Source: Kuafuiihalomonas sp964477875 (lineage in GTDB: Bacteria > Myxococcota > Kuafuiibacteriia > Kuafuiibacteriales > Kuafuiibacteriaceae). From it: a stretch of DNA of 8,984 nt. This document shows, one piece after another, positions 1 to 6,223 of the stretch. The translations under genes were made by a program, and so were the position numbers. The number at the start of each line of letters is the position of its first letter. Position 1 is the stretch's first letter. The DNA lies in NCBI GenBank assembly GCA_964477875.1, contig CAYZFR010000161.1, positions 1 to 8,984 on the forward strand, given 5' to 3'. The notes beneath the pieces are model-generated. The model saw only the letters and a program-made list of their open reading frames with translations. It searched no databases and was not told the origin of the DNA.

Positions 1-2
1 TG

Positions 3-293
3 GAGCTGGGCATGGTGGTGCTGGTTGATGGCTTCATCGTCAGCACGGCGGCGCTGGTCCTGTGTCGCACGGCGCCGGCGCCGCCGGGCTTGTTGTTCGC
101 TCATCGTTCGCGCGAGCGCGGTCACCAGCGCGTACTCACGGCGTTGAACGCGCAACCGCTGTTGGATCTGAACTTGGCTCTCGGAGAGGGCAGCGGTGCG
201 CTCATCGCCTTTCCCCTCATCGAAGCAGCTTGCGCGCTGCACGCTCGCATGGCGACATTCGCAGAGGCCGCAGTGCCAGATCGAGGCCACTGA
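3..293 (+). CDS. cobT: CobT C-terminus (nicotinate-nucleotide--dimethylbenzimidazole phosphoribosyltransferase), 5' end outside window
   Basis: CobT transfers the phosphoribosyl group of nicotinate mononucleotide to a lower-ligand base such as 5,6-dimethylbenzimidazole, giving alpha-ribazole phosphate for the cobalamin nucleotide loop. Only the last 96 codons are present; the frame is open from the window edge, so the gene is cut by the window rather than broken. The visible part matches the family's C-terminal third: VDGFIVSTAAL near the start, then AHRSRERGH, then PLLDLNLALGEGSGAL, then the closing MATFAEAAV. The Glu in LGEGSG corresponds to the known catalytic base (Glu317 in the Salmonella enzyme). 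The stop codon overlaps the ATG of cobS by one base (TGATG), and a GAGG lies 6 nt before that ATG, so the two genes are probably translationally coupled. Identification rests on recognised family motifs and on cobS and cobC following directly. Confidence 0.93.
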   Translation, partial: ELGMVVLVDGFIVSTAALVLCRTAPAPPGLLFAHRSRERGHQRVLTALNAQPLLDLNLALGEGSGALIAFPLIEAACALHARMATFAEAAVPDRGH

Positions 294-1051
294 TGCCCGC
301 CGCGCTGCGCGGCTGCCGAGCCGCCTTCATCTTCCTGACGCGCATCCCGGTCGGCGGCTTTCCGTACACGCCGCTCGAGTGGCGTTGGTCGACCGCGTGG
401 TTTCCATTCGTGGGCGCGGCGCTGGGCATCGTCATGGCGGGTGCCTTCTCGTTGTTTCGCCCGACCGGCGCCCTGCCCGGCGCCATCATCGTGGTCATGC
501 TGGGCGCCATGTTGACCGGCGCGTTCCACGAAGACGGGCTCGCCGATACGGCAGACGCCATGGGCGGCGCTTTCGACCGCGAGAAGCTGTTCATCATCCT
601 CAAAGACAGCCGCGTCGGAAGCTTCGGCGCGCTGGCCTTGATGCTCGTCGTGCTGCTGCGGGTCGCGCTGCTTGCGAAGCTCGATGCGCGTGCACCGATC
701 GCGCTCGTGCTCAGTCAATGCGCCGCGCGTACGCCGCCCGTCTGGTTGATGGTGGCGCTTCCCTACGCGACCCGCGACGCCGAGGCGAAGAGTCGCCAGG
801 TGAGCCGGGCGGGGCCGGCGCAGGCCCTGGTCGCCACACTGTGGCCGCTGATGGTGGTCGTCGCTTCGCTGGCAGCGGGCCAGCTGAGCGTAAACGAAGC
901 TTTGGCGCTGCCGCTGGTGGCGGCGGGCTTGGCGGCGGTGTGCGCCTGGCGCTTCCTGGCGCGTGCCGGTGGCATCACCGGTGACTTTCTCGGTGCAACC
1001 CAACAGCTGCAGGATTGCGCAATCTTGATGGTACTCGCATGGAACGCTTGA
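293..1051 (+). CDS. cobS: CobS, adenosylcobinamide-GDP ribazoletransferase (cobalamin synthase)
   Basis: This integral membrane enzyme joins adenosylcobinamide-GDP to alpha-ribazole or its phosphate, the step that completes the cobalamin nucleotide loop. The product is 252 aa, normal for the family. Visible family blocks are FLTRIPVGG (residues 14-22), FPFVGAALG (37-45), the acidic putative metal-binding HEDGLADTADAMGG (79-92), ILKDSRVGSFG (102-112) and RAGGITGDFLGATQQLQD (224-241). Hydrophobic segments occur around 38-52, 62-77, 113-127, 132-142, 180-195 and 203-218, consistent with a polytopic protein. The frame is open upstream to base 62, but the ATG at 293 is chosen because it overlaps the cobT stop (TGATG), has GAGG 6 nt before it, and gives the usual N-terminus; the upstream part is only a shadow of cobT. 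The 3' end overlaps cobC by 13 bases. Confidence 0.95.
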   Translation: MPAALRGCRAAFIFLTRIPVGGFPYTPLEWRWSTAWFPFVGAALGIVMAGAFSLFRPTGALPGAIIVVMLGAMLTGAFHEDGLADTADAMGGAFDREKLFIILKDSRVGSFGALALMLVVLLRVALLAKLDARAPIALVLSQCAARTPPVWLMVALPYATRDAEAKSRQVSRAGPAQALVATLWPLMVVVASLAAGQLSVNEALALPLVAAGLAAVCAWRFLARAGGITGDFLGATQQLQDCAILMVLAWNA

Positions 1052-1578
1052 CGCTGAACATGGTGAGACATGCCCCGATGAGGGGCACGGCGGGGCTCTG
1101 CATCGGCCAGCACTCGCTACCGGTGGAGCTCGCTGCAGCCCTGGCGGCACGGCAGGTGCTCGACCGAACCGGCGACGCCGACGGCGTTTGGACTTCGGAC
1201 TTGCCGCGCTGCCACGACCTGGCACGGGAGCTCGCCCAGCGCATCGGCGTGCCGCTGCACGTGGATCCGCGCCTGCGCGAGATATCCTTTGGTGAGTGGG
1301 AAGGCCGCGCTTGGAGCGACATCGAACGAGACGATGCCCAGCGCATGCAAGTCTGGATGGCAGACTGGACGCGCGCGGCGCCGCCCGGTGGCGAATCCGT
1401 TCCCGAGCTGGAGCGTCGCGTACGAGCAGCGCTCGCCGACGTCAGCGGCGAGGCACCGCTGCTCGTGGGGCACGCCGGGGTCATCCGTGCCGTACGAGTG
1501 ATCGCCGGCGAACTCGATTGGGCCCACGCCATGCGGGAGCCAGTCCCGCACCTGGAGCCGCTGCGCCGCGTAGTGTAG
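1039..1578 (+). CDS. cobC: CobC-like alpha-ribazole-5'-phosphate phosphatase (histidine phosphatase family)
   Basis: This is a 179-aa histidine phosphatase that would remove the 5' phosphate from alpha-ribazole phosphate or adenosylcobalamin phosphate. Superfamily landmarks are visible: the nucleophile motif RHAP (R10, H11) in place of the common RHG, SDLPR with R58, LREISFGEWEG with the general-acid candidate E81, PPGGES (116-120), and the second histidine in LLVGHAG (H145). Fold and family are clear from sequence. The specific CobC role is inferred from its position after cobT-cobS, since phosphoglycerate mutase-like enzymes share these motifs. The ATG at 1039 lies inside the last codons of cobS (13-base overlap) and leaves a normal 9-residue lead before RHAP; no strong ribosome-binding site precedes it, which suits coupling to cobS. 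Codons AGA and AGG occur around the RHAP motif. It is the last gene of this operon in the window. Confidence 0.85.
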   Translation: MERLTLNMVRHAPMRGTAGLCIGQHSLPVELAAALAARQVLDRTGDADGVWTSDLPRCHDLARELAQRIGVPLHVDPRLREISFGEWEGRAWSDIERDDAQRMQVWMADWTRAAPPGGESVPELERRVRAALADVSGEAPLLVGHAGVIRAVRVIAGELDWAHAMREPVPHLEPLRRVV

Positions 1579-1600
1579 TGGCTCACCGAGCTCGCGCGAG

Positions 1601-1620
1601 CGGGGATCAGCGGGGCTCAG
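1601..1620. repeat. Tandem 10-bp near-repeat
   Basis: CGGGGATCAG is followed at once by CGGGGCTCAG (9 of 10 identical). It lies in the gap after cobC and directly abuts the perfect palindrome GCTCGCGCGAGC at 1590-1601. Only two copies are present. Function unknown. Confidence 0.5.
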
Positions 1621-1651
1621 CAGAGGGTCCAGACGAAGACACGGAACACCC

Positions 1652-1672
1652 GGACCGTCGTCCTAACGGTCC
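1652..1672. terminator. Hairpin between convergent genes, possible bidirectional terminator
   Basis: A perfect 7-bp inverted repeat, GGACCGT and ACGGTCC, surrounds a 7-nt loop. It lies 73 nt after the cobC stop and 42 nt from the stop of the lipoprotein gene on the other strand, where a shared terminator would be expected. There is no T-run on either side, so this is not a canonical intrinsic terminator and the call is weak. The rest of the 136-nt gap holds a 12-bp palindrome (1590-1601) and a tandem 10-bp near-repeat (1601-1620). Confidence 0.3.
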
Positions 1673-1714
1673 CATTGATAGCGGAAATCCTCGCCGGGCT
1701 GGGGCGCCGCCGCC

Positions 1715-3091
1715 TCATTCGCAGGCCAGGGGATATTGGATTTCGATGTCGGCGCCCAAGGCCGGGGTGGTGAGGGGCTCGAAGACGACCGCCCGGTCCT
1801 CTTCGTCGAGGGTCCACTGGACGGTGCCCTGCTCGAGGACGGCGGGGCGGATTTTGCCGTTCACCCGGACCACGGGGAGCTCGGCGGGGCGGCCGGCGAG
1901 GGCGAAGCGGGTCCTCAAGCCGAGAGCGATGCCGGAGACGTCCTCCAGGACCCGAGCCCAGTCTTCGGCGCACACCGACGCGGTGACGCCGCCGAGGCGG
2001 CGGGCGGCTTCGGCGTAGCGCGGCGCCGGTGCCACGCGCTCGGTCTCGGTCTCGCAACCGTCCGGCAGCGGGCCCACCACGGCGCTGGCCCGGACGTTGC
2101 CGTCGACCTTCGCCGCGCGGAGGCGATCGACCCATCGGCTGACCGGCCCTGGTGACTGGTCGCCCTCGTCGCTCACGAAGATGAAGGACAGCAGCGCCTC
2201 CTCGCGGAAGAAGCCGAAATTCGGGGCGAAGCGATTCTCGGGCGACACCGAGAGGGCCGCTGCCTCCAGCCCCTTCTCGACGCCCTGGCCGCTCACGCCC
2301 ACCTCGGACAGGCGCCGGAACTTGATCTCGGGCGTGGGCTGAGAGCTTCGATCGGCCCACCGCTCTCGGGCCCGAAAGCGCTCTTCGAAGGTGTCGAACT
2401 CGTCGATGTCGCCGTCGCCGTCCACATCACCGGTCACGCTGCTGGTGGGCACGAAGCGGCCGCCGATCCCCTCCACGTTGGTGGTCGTGACCGCGATCCG
2501 ATAGTCGGTCAGGCCGTCATCGGCGGACTGGAGGAAAGACCGAAAGTTGCTTCGCAACAGCTCCTGCTCCTCTCGCATGGACGCGCTGTCGTCGATCACG
2601 AACACCACGTCGGTGCTGAGGGTCTGGGTCTGACGGAAGCGCTCCGTCACCACCGCTTGGTCGGTCGCTTCCGCCGTCCATCGGAGCGCGACGGGGTCGC
2701 CGTCCAGGACCAGATCGAGGCCGCCTTCGAAGCGGCCCACCCGGTCAGGCACGAAGCGGACCATCAGCTCCAGCTGCGCCCGCGGGCCCAGGACCAGGGC
2801 GGAATTCGGAAGCGGGCCCGGCAGGTCGACGTCGAAGACCTCGTCCTCGTCCAGGATCCCTTGCGCCTCCACAACCAAGGGCGCGATCCCCCGATTCCGG
2901 ATCACGAGCCGGTCTTCGGCCTGGCCGCAGTCGAGGAGGATGGTCCCGAATCGGGGCGCCTGGGTGGCGTAGGGCAGGCCGTCGTCGCCGATCGCGGTGC
3001 GCGGGCCGTCCAGGCCGAAGACCTCGCCCTGACAGGCGGTTGCGGCGAGGAGCCCCAATAAAAGGGCCCGCTTGACGGGGTTTGGTTCCAT
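1715..3091 (-). CDS. VWA-domain lipoprotein with EF-hand-like Ca2+ loop
   Basis: This is a 458-aa predicted lipoprotein of unknown specific role. The N-terminus has basic residues (K7, R8), a short hydrophobic stretch and C20 in LAATAC, a lipobox with Ala at -3 instead of Leu, so export is likely and lipidation plausible. Residues about 45-140 contain FGTILLDCGQAEDRLVIRNRG and resemble ASH/Hydin-type immunoglobulin-like domains. A von Willebrand A domain follows: DVVFVIDDSASM (161-172) supplies the MIDAS DxSxS as D167, S169 and S171, and FVSDEGD (305-311) the later Asp. Inside it, DVDGDGDIDEFD (222-233) fits a 12-residue EF-hand-type loop. Such proteins usually bind ligands at the surface through metal; the partner is unknown here. 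Start choice is uncertain: the ATG at 3091 has GGAGG only 2 nt away, whereas a TTG at 3100, three codons upstream, has GGGGGAG 7 nt before it. The gene converges with cobC and diverges from corA. Confidence 0.88.
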   Translation of the reverse strand: MEPNPVKRALLLGLLAATACQGEVFGLDGPRTAIGDDGLPYATQAPRFGTILLDCGQAEDRLVIRNRGIAPLVVEAQGILDEDEVFDVDLPGPLPNSALVLGPRAQLELMVRFVPDRVGRFEGGLDLVLDGDPVALRWTAEATDQAVVTERFRQTQTLSTDVVFVIDDSASMREEQELLRSNFRSFLQSADDGLTDYRIAVTTTNVEGIGGRFVPTSSVTGDVDGDGDIDEFDTFEERFRARERWADRSSQPTPEIKFRRLSEVGVSGQGVEKGLEAAALSVSPENRFAPNFGFFREEALLSFIFVSDEGDQSPGPVSRWVDRLRAAKVDGNVRASAVVGPLPDGCETETERVAPAPRYAEAARRLGGVTASVCAEDWARVLEDVSGIALGLRTRFALAGRPAELPVVRVNGKIRPAVLEQGTVQWTLDEEDRAVVFEPLTTPALGADIEIQYPLACE

Positions 3092-3178
3092 CACCTCCAA
3101 ATACCGGCTCCCCCGTCGCCCCGGTCAACGAAGGATGACGGTTGCGCCTGCCCGCGAAGGTTGGGCTCATGGGGCGTC

Positions 3179-4390
3179 ATGGTTCATCGCCTCGGTCAAA
3201 GCCCGTGGACGGCGGCGGCCCGGCTGTCGCGGTACGCCGTCCCGCGACAGCTCCGCTGGCAAAAACCCGGAGCCCCGCCGGGCTTCTTCGAAGCGCCGGA
3301 AGGGGCCCCTCGGCCTCGGATGCGGCTGTTCGCCTACGGGCCCGAAACCCTGGTCGAGCGTCAGGTGACGGACGAGCAAGGCCTCGACGAGGCCGAGGGC
3401 GCCGTCGTCCGATGGCTGGACGTGGCCGGCCTCGGCTCGACCGAGCTCCTCCAGTCTCTGGCCGCCCGCTTCGGACTGCACCCGCTTGCGGTGGAGGACG
3501 TCTTCGACACCGACCAGCGGCCCAAGTTCGAGTCCTACCCGAATCACGACTTCTTGGTGTTCCGGCAGCTCTCCTTCAAGGACCGCTTCGACATCGAGCA
3601 GGTCTCGATGTTCATCGGCGACGGTTTCGTCATCACGGTGCAAGAGCACACCGGCGATAGCTTCGAACCGGTTCGAGACCGCATCCGCCGCAGCTCGGGC
3701 CGGATCCGTTCGCGAGGGGCCGACTACCTGGCCTACGCCCTCCTCGACGCCGCGGTCGATCACTACTTTCCCGTCCTCGAACAATTCGGGGAGAAGCTCG
3801 AAGCCATCGAGGAGCAGATCCTGGTGGGTCGAGGCAATCGGGTGCTGCTCGACGTGCACGGCCACCGGCGGGGCCTGCACGCCGTACGGCGGAGCCTCAC
3901 CCCGCTCCGGGAAGCGCTGCGCAACCTGCTGGAGCCCGACGGCTCCAAGTTCTTGGAGGAGACCCGCTTCTTCCTCCGAGACACTCTCGACCACGCCATG
4001 CAGGCGATGGAGATGGTCGAGAGCTTCCGGGACCACAGCGCCAGCCTCATGGAGCTCAACGCGTCCCAGGACAGTCAGCGCATGAACGAGATCATGAAGG
4101 TGCTCACCATCATCTCGACCCTGTTCATCCCGCTGTCCTTCATCGCCGCTGTGTACGGCATGAACTTCGACACGTCCTCGCCGTACAACATGCCGGAGCT
4201 GAGTCAGCGCTACGGCTACCCCGTCGTCCTCGGGGGCATGGTCTTGGTCGACCTGTGCTTCCTGGTCTACTTTTGGCGGCAGGGATGGATCAGTCTTTCG
4301 GTGGCGGGACGAAAAACGGTCGAGAACGGTCAGCCGTCTTCGGACGGAGCATCCGCCTCGCCGGGCGGCCACAAGGCAGAGACGGGGTAG
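3179..4390 (+). CDS. corA: CorA-family magnesium/cobalt transporter
   Basis: CorA forms a pentameric inner-membrane channel for Mg2+ and Co2+. The 403-aa product has the whole architecture: a cytoplasmic domain (about 1-250, including KPGAPPG at 29-35 and HPLAVEDVFDTDQRPKFE at 101-118), a long charged helix (about 240-305), TM1 (about 308-326) ending in the signature YGMNF (GMN 327-329), a periplasmic loop with SPYNMPEL, and TM2 (about 347-366). The ATG at 3179 is preferred over TTG at 3161 (no spaced ribosome-binding site) and over ATG at 3320, which has AAGGGG 8 nt upstream but would remove the conserved PGAPPG segment. Unusually, about 32 polar residues follow TM2 (372-403), where the family normally ends soon after a basic stretch. 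That tail is encoded partly antisense to fliW, the two coding regions overlapping by 61 bp. The gene stands alone on its strand. Confidence 0.95.
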   Translation: MVHRLGQSPWTAAARLSRYAVPRQLRWQKPGAPPGFFEAPEGAPRPRMRLFAYGPETLVERQVTDEQGLDEAEGAVVRWLDVAGLGSTELLQSLAARFGLHPLAVEDVFDTDQRPKFESYPNHDFLVFRQLSFKDRFDIEQVSMFIGDGFVITVQEHTGDSFEPVRDRIRRSSGRIRSRGADYLAYALLDAAVDHYFPVLEQFGEKLEAIEEQILVGRGNRVLLDVHGHRRGLHAVRRSLTPLREALRNLLEPDGSKFLEETRFFLRDTLDHAMQAMEMVESFRDHSASLMELNASQDSQRMNEIMKVLTIISTLFIPLSFIAAVYGMNFDTSSPYNMPELSQRYGYPVVLGGMVLVDLCFLVYFWRQGWISLSVAGRKTVENGQPSSDGASASPGGHKAETG

Positions 4391-4782
4391 TCGCTGCCGA
4401 TCAAGGGGACCTGCATCCCGAGCCGGGCTCGTACGTCGAAGAAGAGCGGCGCGAACAGGTTGAGCCGTAGGTGTTCGTCATCGTCGGCGCGGCGGATGAT
4501 GATCCGAACGCTCAGCTTCTTCGGATCTTCGACGCCCAGGCCGGCCAGGACCTCGTCCGGGGGCGCGGGCTGATAGTTCCCGAGACCGAGGTCGACCGGG
4601 TCGATGGTCATCAGCGCCACCTCCGGCTCGCCGACCGCCTGAAGCCAGCTCACCACCGGCGCATCCTCTTGGTGGAGGAGCACCCAGTCATGACTCCGAA
4701 AGCCGGGCAATCCGTCGGGGAAGTGGATCACGCGGTCCTCCGGCAAATCCAGCTCGCCGAAGCGACTGCTGTTCACCTTCAC
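4330..4782 (-). CDS. fliW: FliW flagellar assembly factor (CsrA antagonist)
   Basis: In Bacillus subtilis and Campylobacter, FliW binds flagellin and CsrA in a partner switch: when flagellin is exported, free FliW sequesters CsrA and flagellin translation is relieved. The 150-aa product carries the family hallmarks RFGELDLPEDRVIHFPDGLPGF (7-28, key block FPDGLPGF), VVSWLQAV (43-50), IDPVDLGLGNYQP (60-72) and NLFAPLFFDVRARLGMQV (108-125). The start is GTG at 4782, whose first bases overlap the csrA stop as GTGA; AAAGG lies 6 nt before it. This 4-nt overlap predicts translational coupling and roughly balanced synthesis of the two proteins. The C-terminal end (SALWPPGEADAPSEDG) extends past the conserved core and is encoded antisense to the corA tail. 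No flagellin or other flagellar gene is in the window, so the flagellar role is inferred from the family and from csrA next door. Confidence 0.95.
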   Translation of the reverse strand: MKVNSSRFGELDLPEDRVIHFPDGLPGFRSHDWVLLHQEDAPVVSWLQAVGEPEVALMTIDPVDLGLGNYQPAPPDEVLAGLGVEDPKKLSVRIIIRRADDDEHLRLNLFAPLFFDVRARLGMQVPLIGSDYPVSALWPPGEADAPSEDG

Positions 4783-5009
4783 GACTTGCCTTTGCCGAGT
4801 CGGGTCAGGGCCTTGGGCAAGCCCTCGTGCCGGGCGGAGGCCTGGTTGGCGTCTCGGAGCTCCTGGTAGATCTCTTCTCGCAGGACTCGGATGTGGGGCG
4901 GGGCCTCGATCCCGATCTTCACGTGCTTGCCGCGAATCTCCCGGACCACCAGGACGATGTCCTCGCCGATCCGGATCCGTTCCCCGAGGCGTCGCGCAAG
5001 TGAGAGCAC
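4779..5009 (-). CDS. csrA: CsrA translational regulator / carbon storage regulator
   Basis: CsrA is a small homodimeric RNA-binding protein that blocks or stimulates translation by binding GGA motifs near ribosome-binding sites. The predicted 76-aa product begins LSLARRLGERIRIGEDIVL after its start and contains KIGIEAPPHIRV and LREEIYQEL. The RNA-contact residues L4, R6 and R44 are retained. N55, the position where B. subtilis CsrA contacts FliW, is also Asn, and a C-terminal extension of about 20 residues follows (ARHEGLPKALTRLGKGKS), as in FliW-partner CsrAs and unlike the 61-aa E. coli protein. The frame stays open upstream to 5072, but GTG at 5009 is chosen because it gives the exact family N-terminus and sits 7 nt after the lysC stop. 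GGGATGA lies about 10 nt upstream and is part of a hairpin. The gene overlaps fliW by 4 nt. Confidence 0.95.
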   Translation of the reverse strand: MLSLARRLGERIRIGEDIVLVVREIRGKHVKIGIEAPPHIRVLREEIYQELRDANQASARHEGLPKALTRLGKGKS

Positions 5010-5011
5010 GC

Positions 5012-5025
5012 TCGGGTCATCCCGA
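5012..5025 (-). promoter_or_regulatory. Hairpin at lysC stop / csrA start, candidate CsrA site
   Basis: Read on the minus strand, the RNA is UCGGG-AUGA-CCCGA: a perfect 5-bp stem (6 with an adjoining U-G pair) and a 4-nt loop. It holds the lysC UGA stop in the loop and its 3' arm ends 2 nt before the csrA GUG. A GGA (5022-5020) lies at the stem-loop junction about 10 nt before the start and is the only ribosome-binding-like sequence there. CsrA is known to bind GGA in hairpins over ribosome-binding sites, its own included in E. coli. Here the GG is in the stem, so the fit to the ANGGA-in-loop consensus is imperfect. Confidence 0.4.
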
Positions 5026-6135
5026 ATCGGGCGGAGCGACGCAAGCCGCGTGCAGTCTCTGCACCGCGGCATCGAGCTCGGCTTCGCCGACCACGAAGGT
5101 CAATTCGAGCTCGGTGCTCCACGCTGCCCGGATGGTGACGCCGGCGGCGGAGAGGGCGGACTCGGCCCGCCGGTGTTCGAGCCTGGTGCCGATCAGGGAG
5201 CAGGTCCCGACCGGCGAAGCGTCCGGCCCCGGCGGACGGCCGAGGTTGGTGCCATCCACCAGATACAGCCATCGCCCGTCTGGGTCCCGGAAGCTCCGGC
5301 GGACACCCCCCAGAGCCGCGCCGTCGGACGACGCCAGCCACTGGCCACGGGCGTGGGCCACCGCGAGCGGTCCGTCGGGGCTGGGCGCGTCCTTTCGCAC
5401 GACGGTGCCAGCCTCCAGGCTGCCGGTCTTGCGGGCGTAGATCGCGATGCCCTTGTCCTTCGCGAAGGCCACCGCCTGGGCGTTCAGGACCTTCGCCCCT
5501 GCACGGGCCATGGCCTGCATGTGGTCGTAGTCCAGCTCGGCCAGTCGGACCGCCTCCGGCACCACCCGGGGATCGGCGCTCAGGACGCCGTCGACATCCG
5601 AATAAATCTCGCAGGCCTCGGCGTCCAGGGCTGCGGCCAGAGCTACGGCCGTGGTGTCCGATCCGCCCCGGCCGAGGCTGGTGATCTCGCGCTGGTAGCT
5701 GACGCCCTGGTAGCCGGCGACGATGACCACCCGGTCTCGCTCCAGCTCGTCCAAGATCCGGAAGGGCCGCACCTCCATCACCTGGGCCTGGGTGTGGCTG
5801 GCCGAGGTCAAGATGCCGGACTGAGAGCCGGTCAGAGACACCGCCTCTCGGCCCCGGGCCCGGATGGCCATGGCGAGGAGGGCCATCGAGACCCGCTCTC
5901 CGACCGTGAGGAGCATGTCCAACTCCCGCCGGTCGGGCTCAGGGGCGACCCGACGGGCCATCTCGAGGAGCTCGTCGGTGGCTTTCCCCATGGCGGAGAC
6001 GACGACCACCAGCCTGCGGCCCTCTGCCCGTCGGGCCAGCACGCGGTCGGCGACGGCCTGGATCATCTCGGGGTCTGCCACCGAGGAGCCGCCGTATTTT
6101 TGGACGACGATGGGCGTCGACTCCACGGCGCCCAT
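5017..6135 (-). CDS. lysC: Aspartate kinase (LysC-type)
   Basis: Aspartokinase phosphorylates L-aspartate with ATP, the first step toward lysine/diaminopimelate, threonine and methionine. The 372-aa product has a complete kinase domain: VVQKYGGSSVADPE (10-23), VVVVSAMGKATDELL (43-57), LLTVGERVSMALLA (76-89), VIVAGYQG (137-144), ITSLGRGGSDTTAVALA (151-167), EIYSDVDGVLSADPRVV (176-192) and MARAGAKVLNAQAVAFA (209-225). Two C-terminal ACT-like segments follow. The second (about 308-365, CSLIGTRL to FVVGEAELDAAVQRLHAA) is recognisable; the first (about 255-300) lacks the usual P-G/D turn motif and looks degenerate, so feedback control may differ. The ATG at 6135 gives a family-like N-terminus 12 residues before the KYGG lysine; GTG at 6201 and ATGs at 6186 and 6162 are in frame and cannot be excluded, and no start has a clear ribosome-binding site. 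csrA begins 7 nt downstream, an order (lysC then csrA/rsmA) also known from Pseudomonas. Confidence 0.95.
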   Translation of the reverse strand: MGAVESTPIVVQKYGGSSVADPEMIQAVADRVLARRAEGRRLVVVVSAMGKATDELLEMARRVAPEPDRRELDMLLTVGERVSMALLAMAIRARGREAVSLTGSQSGILTSASHTQAQVMEVRPFRILDELERDRVVIVAGYQGVSYQREITSLGRGGSDTTAVALAAALDAEACEIYSDVDGVLSADPRVVPEAVRLAELDYDHMQAMARAGAKVLNAQAVAFAKDKGIAIYARKTGSLEAGTVVRKDAPSPDGPLAVAHARGQWLASSDGAALGGVRRSFRDPDGRWLYLVDGTNLGRPPGPDASPVGTCSLIGTRLEHRRAESALSAAGVTIRAAWSTELELTFVVGEAELDAAVQRLHAACVAPPDSG

Positions 6136-6185
6136 GCAATCAGAATCGGCGGCTCGCCACATCTCCCAGTTGGACCCCGCGATCA

Positions 6186-6200
6186 TGGGTTGAAAACCCA
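6186..6200. promoter_or_regulatory. Inverted repeat upstream of lysC, possible operator or hairpin
   Basis: TGGGTT-GAA-AACCCA is a perfect 6-bp inverted repeat with a 3-nt spacer. It lies in the 117-nt region between the divergent lysC and MYXO-CTERM genes, about 50 nt from each start. It could be a transcription-factor site or an RNA hairpin in the lysC leader. I could not place convincing -35/-10 boxes around it. Confidence 0.3.
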
Positions 6201-6223
6201 CGTCGGCCGGGTGACAACCACGC

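Noticed and set aside
122..1225. 367-codon minus-strand frame across the cob genes
   Set aside because: Antisense to cobT, cobS and cobC; composition dominated by Arg, Gln, His and Ala, with no motif.
1590..1601. GCTCGCGCGAGC as an intrinsic terminator after cobC
   Set aside because: A 12-bp palindrome without a loop or T-run; the hairpin at 1652-1672 is the better candidate.
3107..3128. TTGACC (minus strand) with GGTATT 17 nt on, as a promoter for the lipoprotein gene
   Set aside because: The -10 match is only 3 of 6, and the implied transcript would start inside or after the ribosome-binding site.
3167..4372. 401-codon open frame on the minus strand across corA
   Set aside because: It is the antisense shadow of CorA, whose GMN motif and membrane segments are unambiguous.
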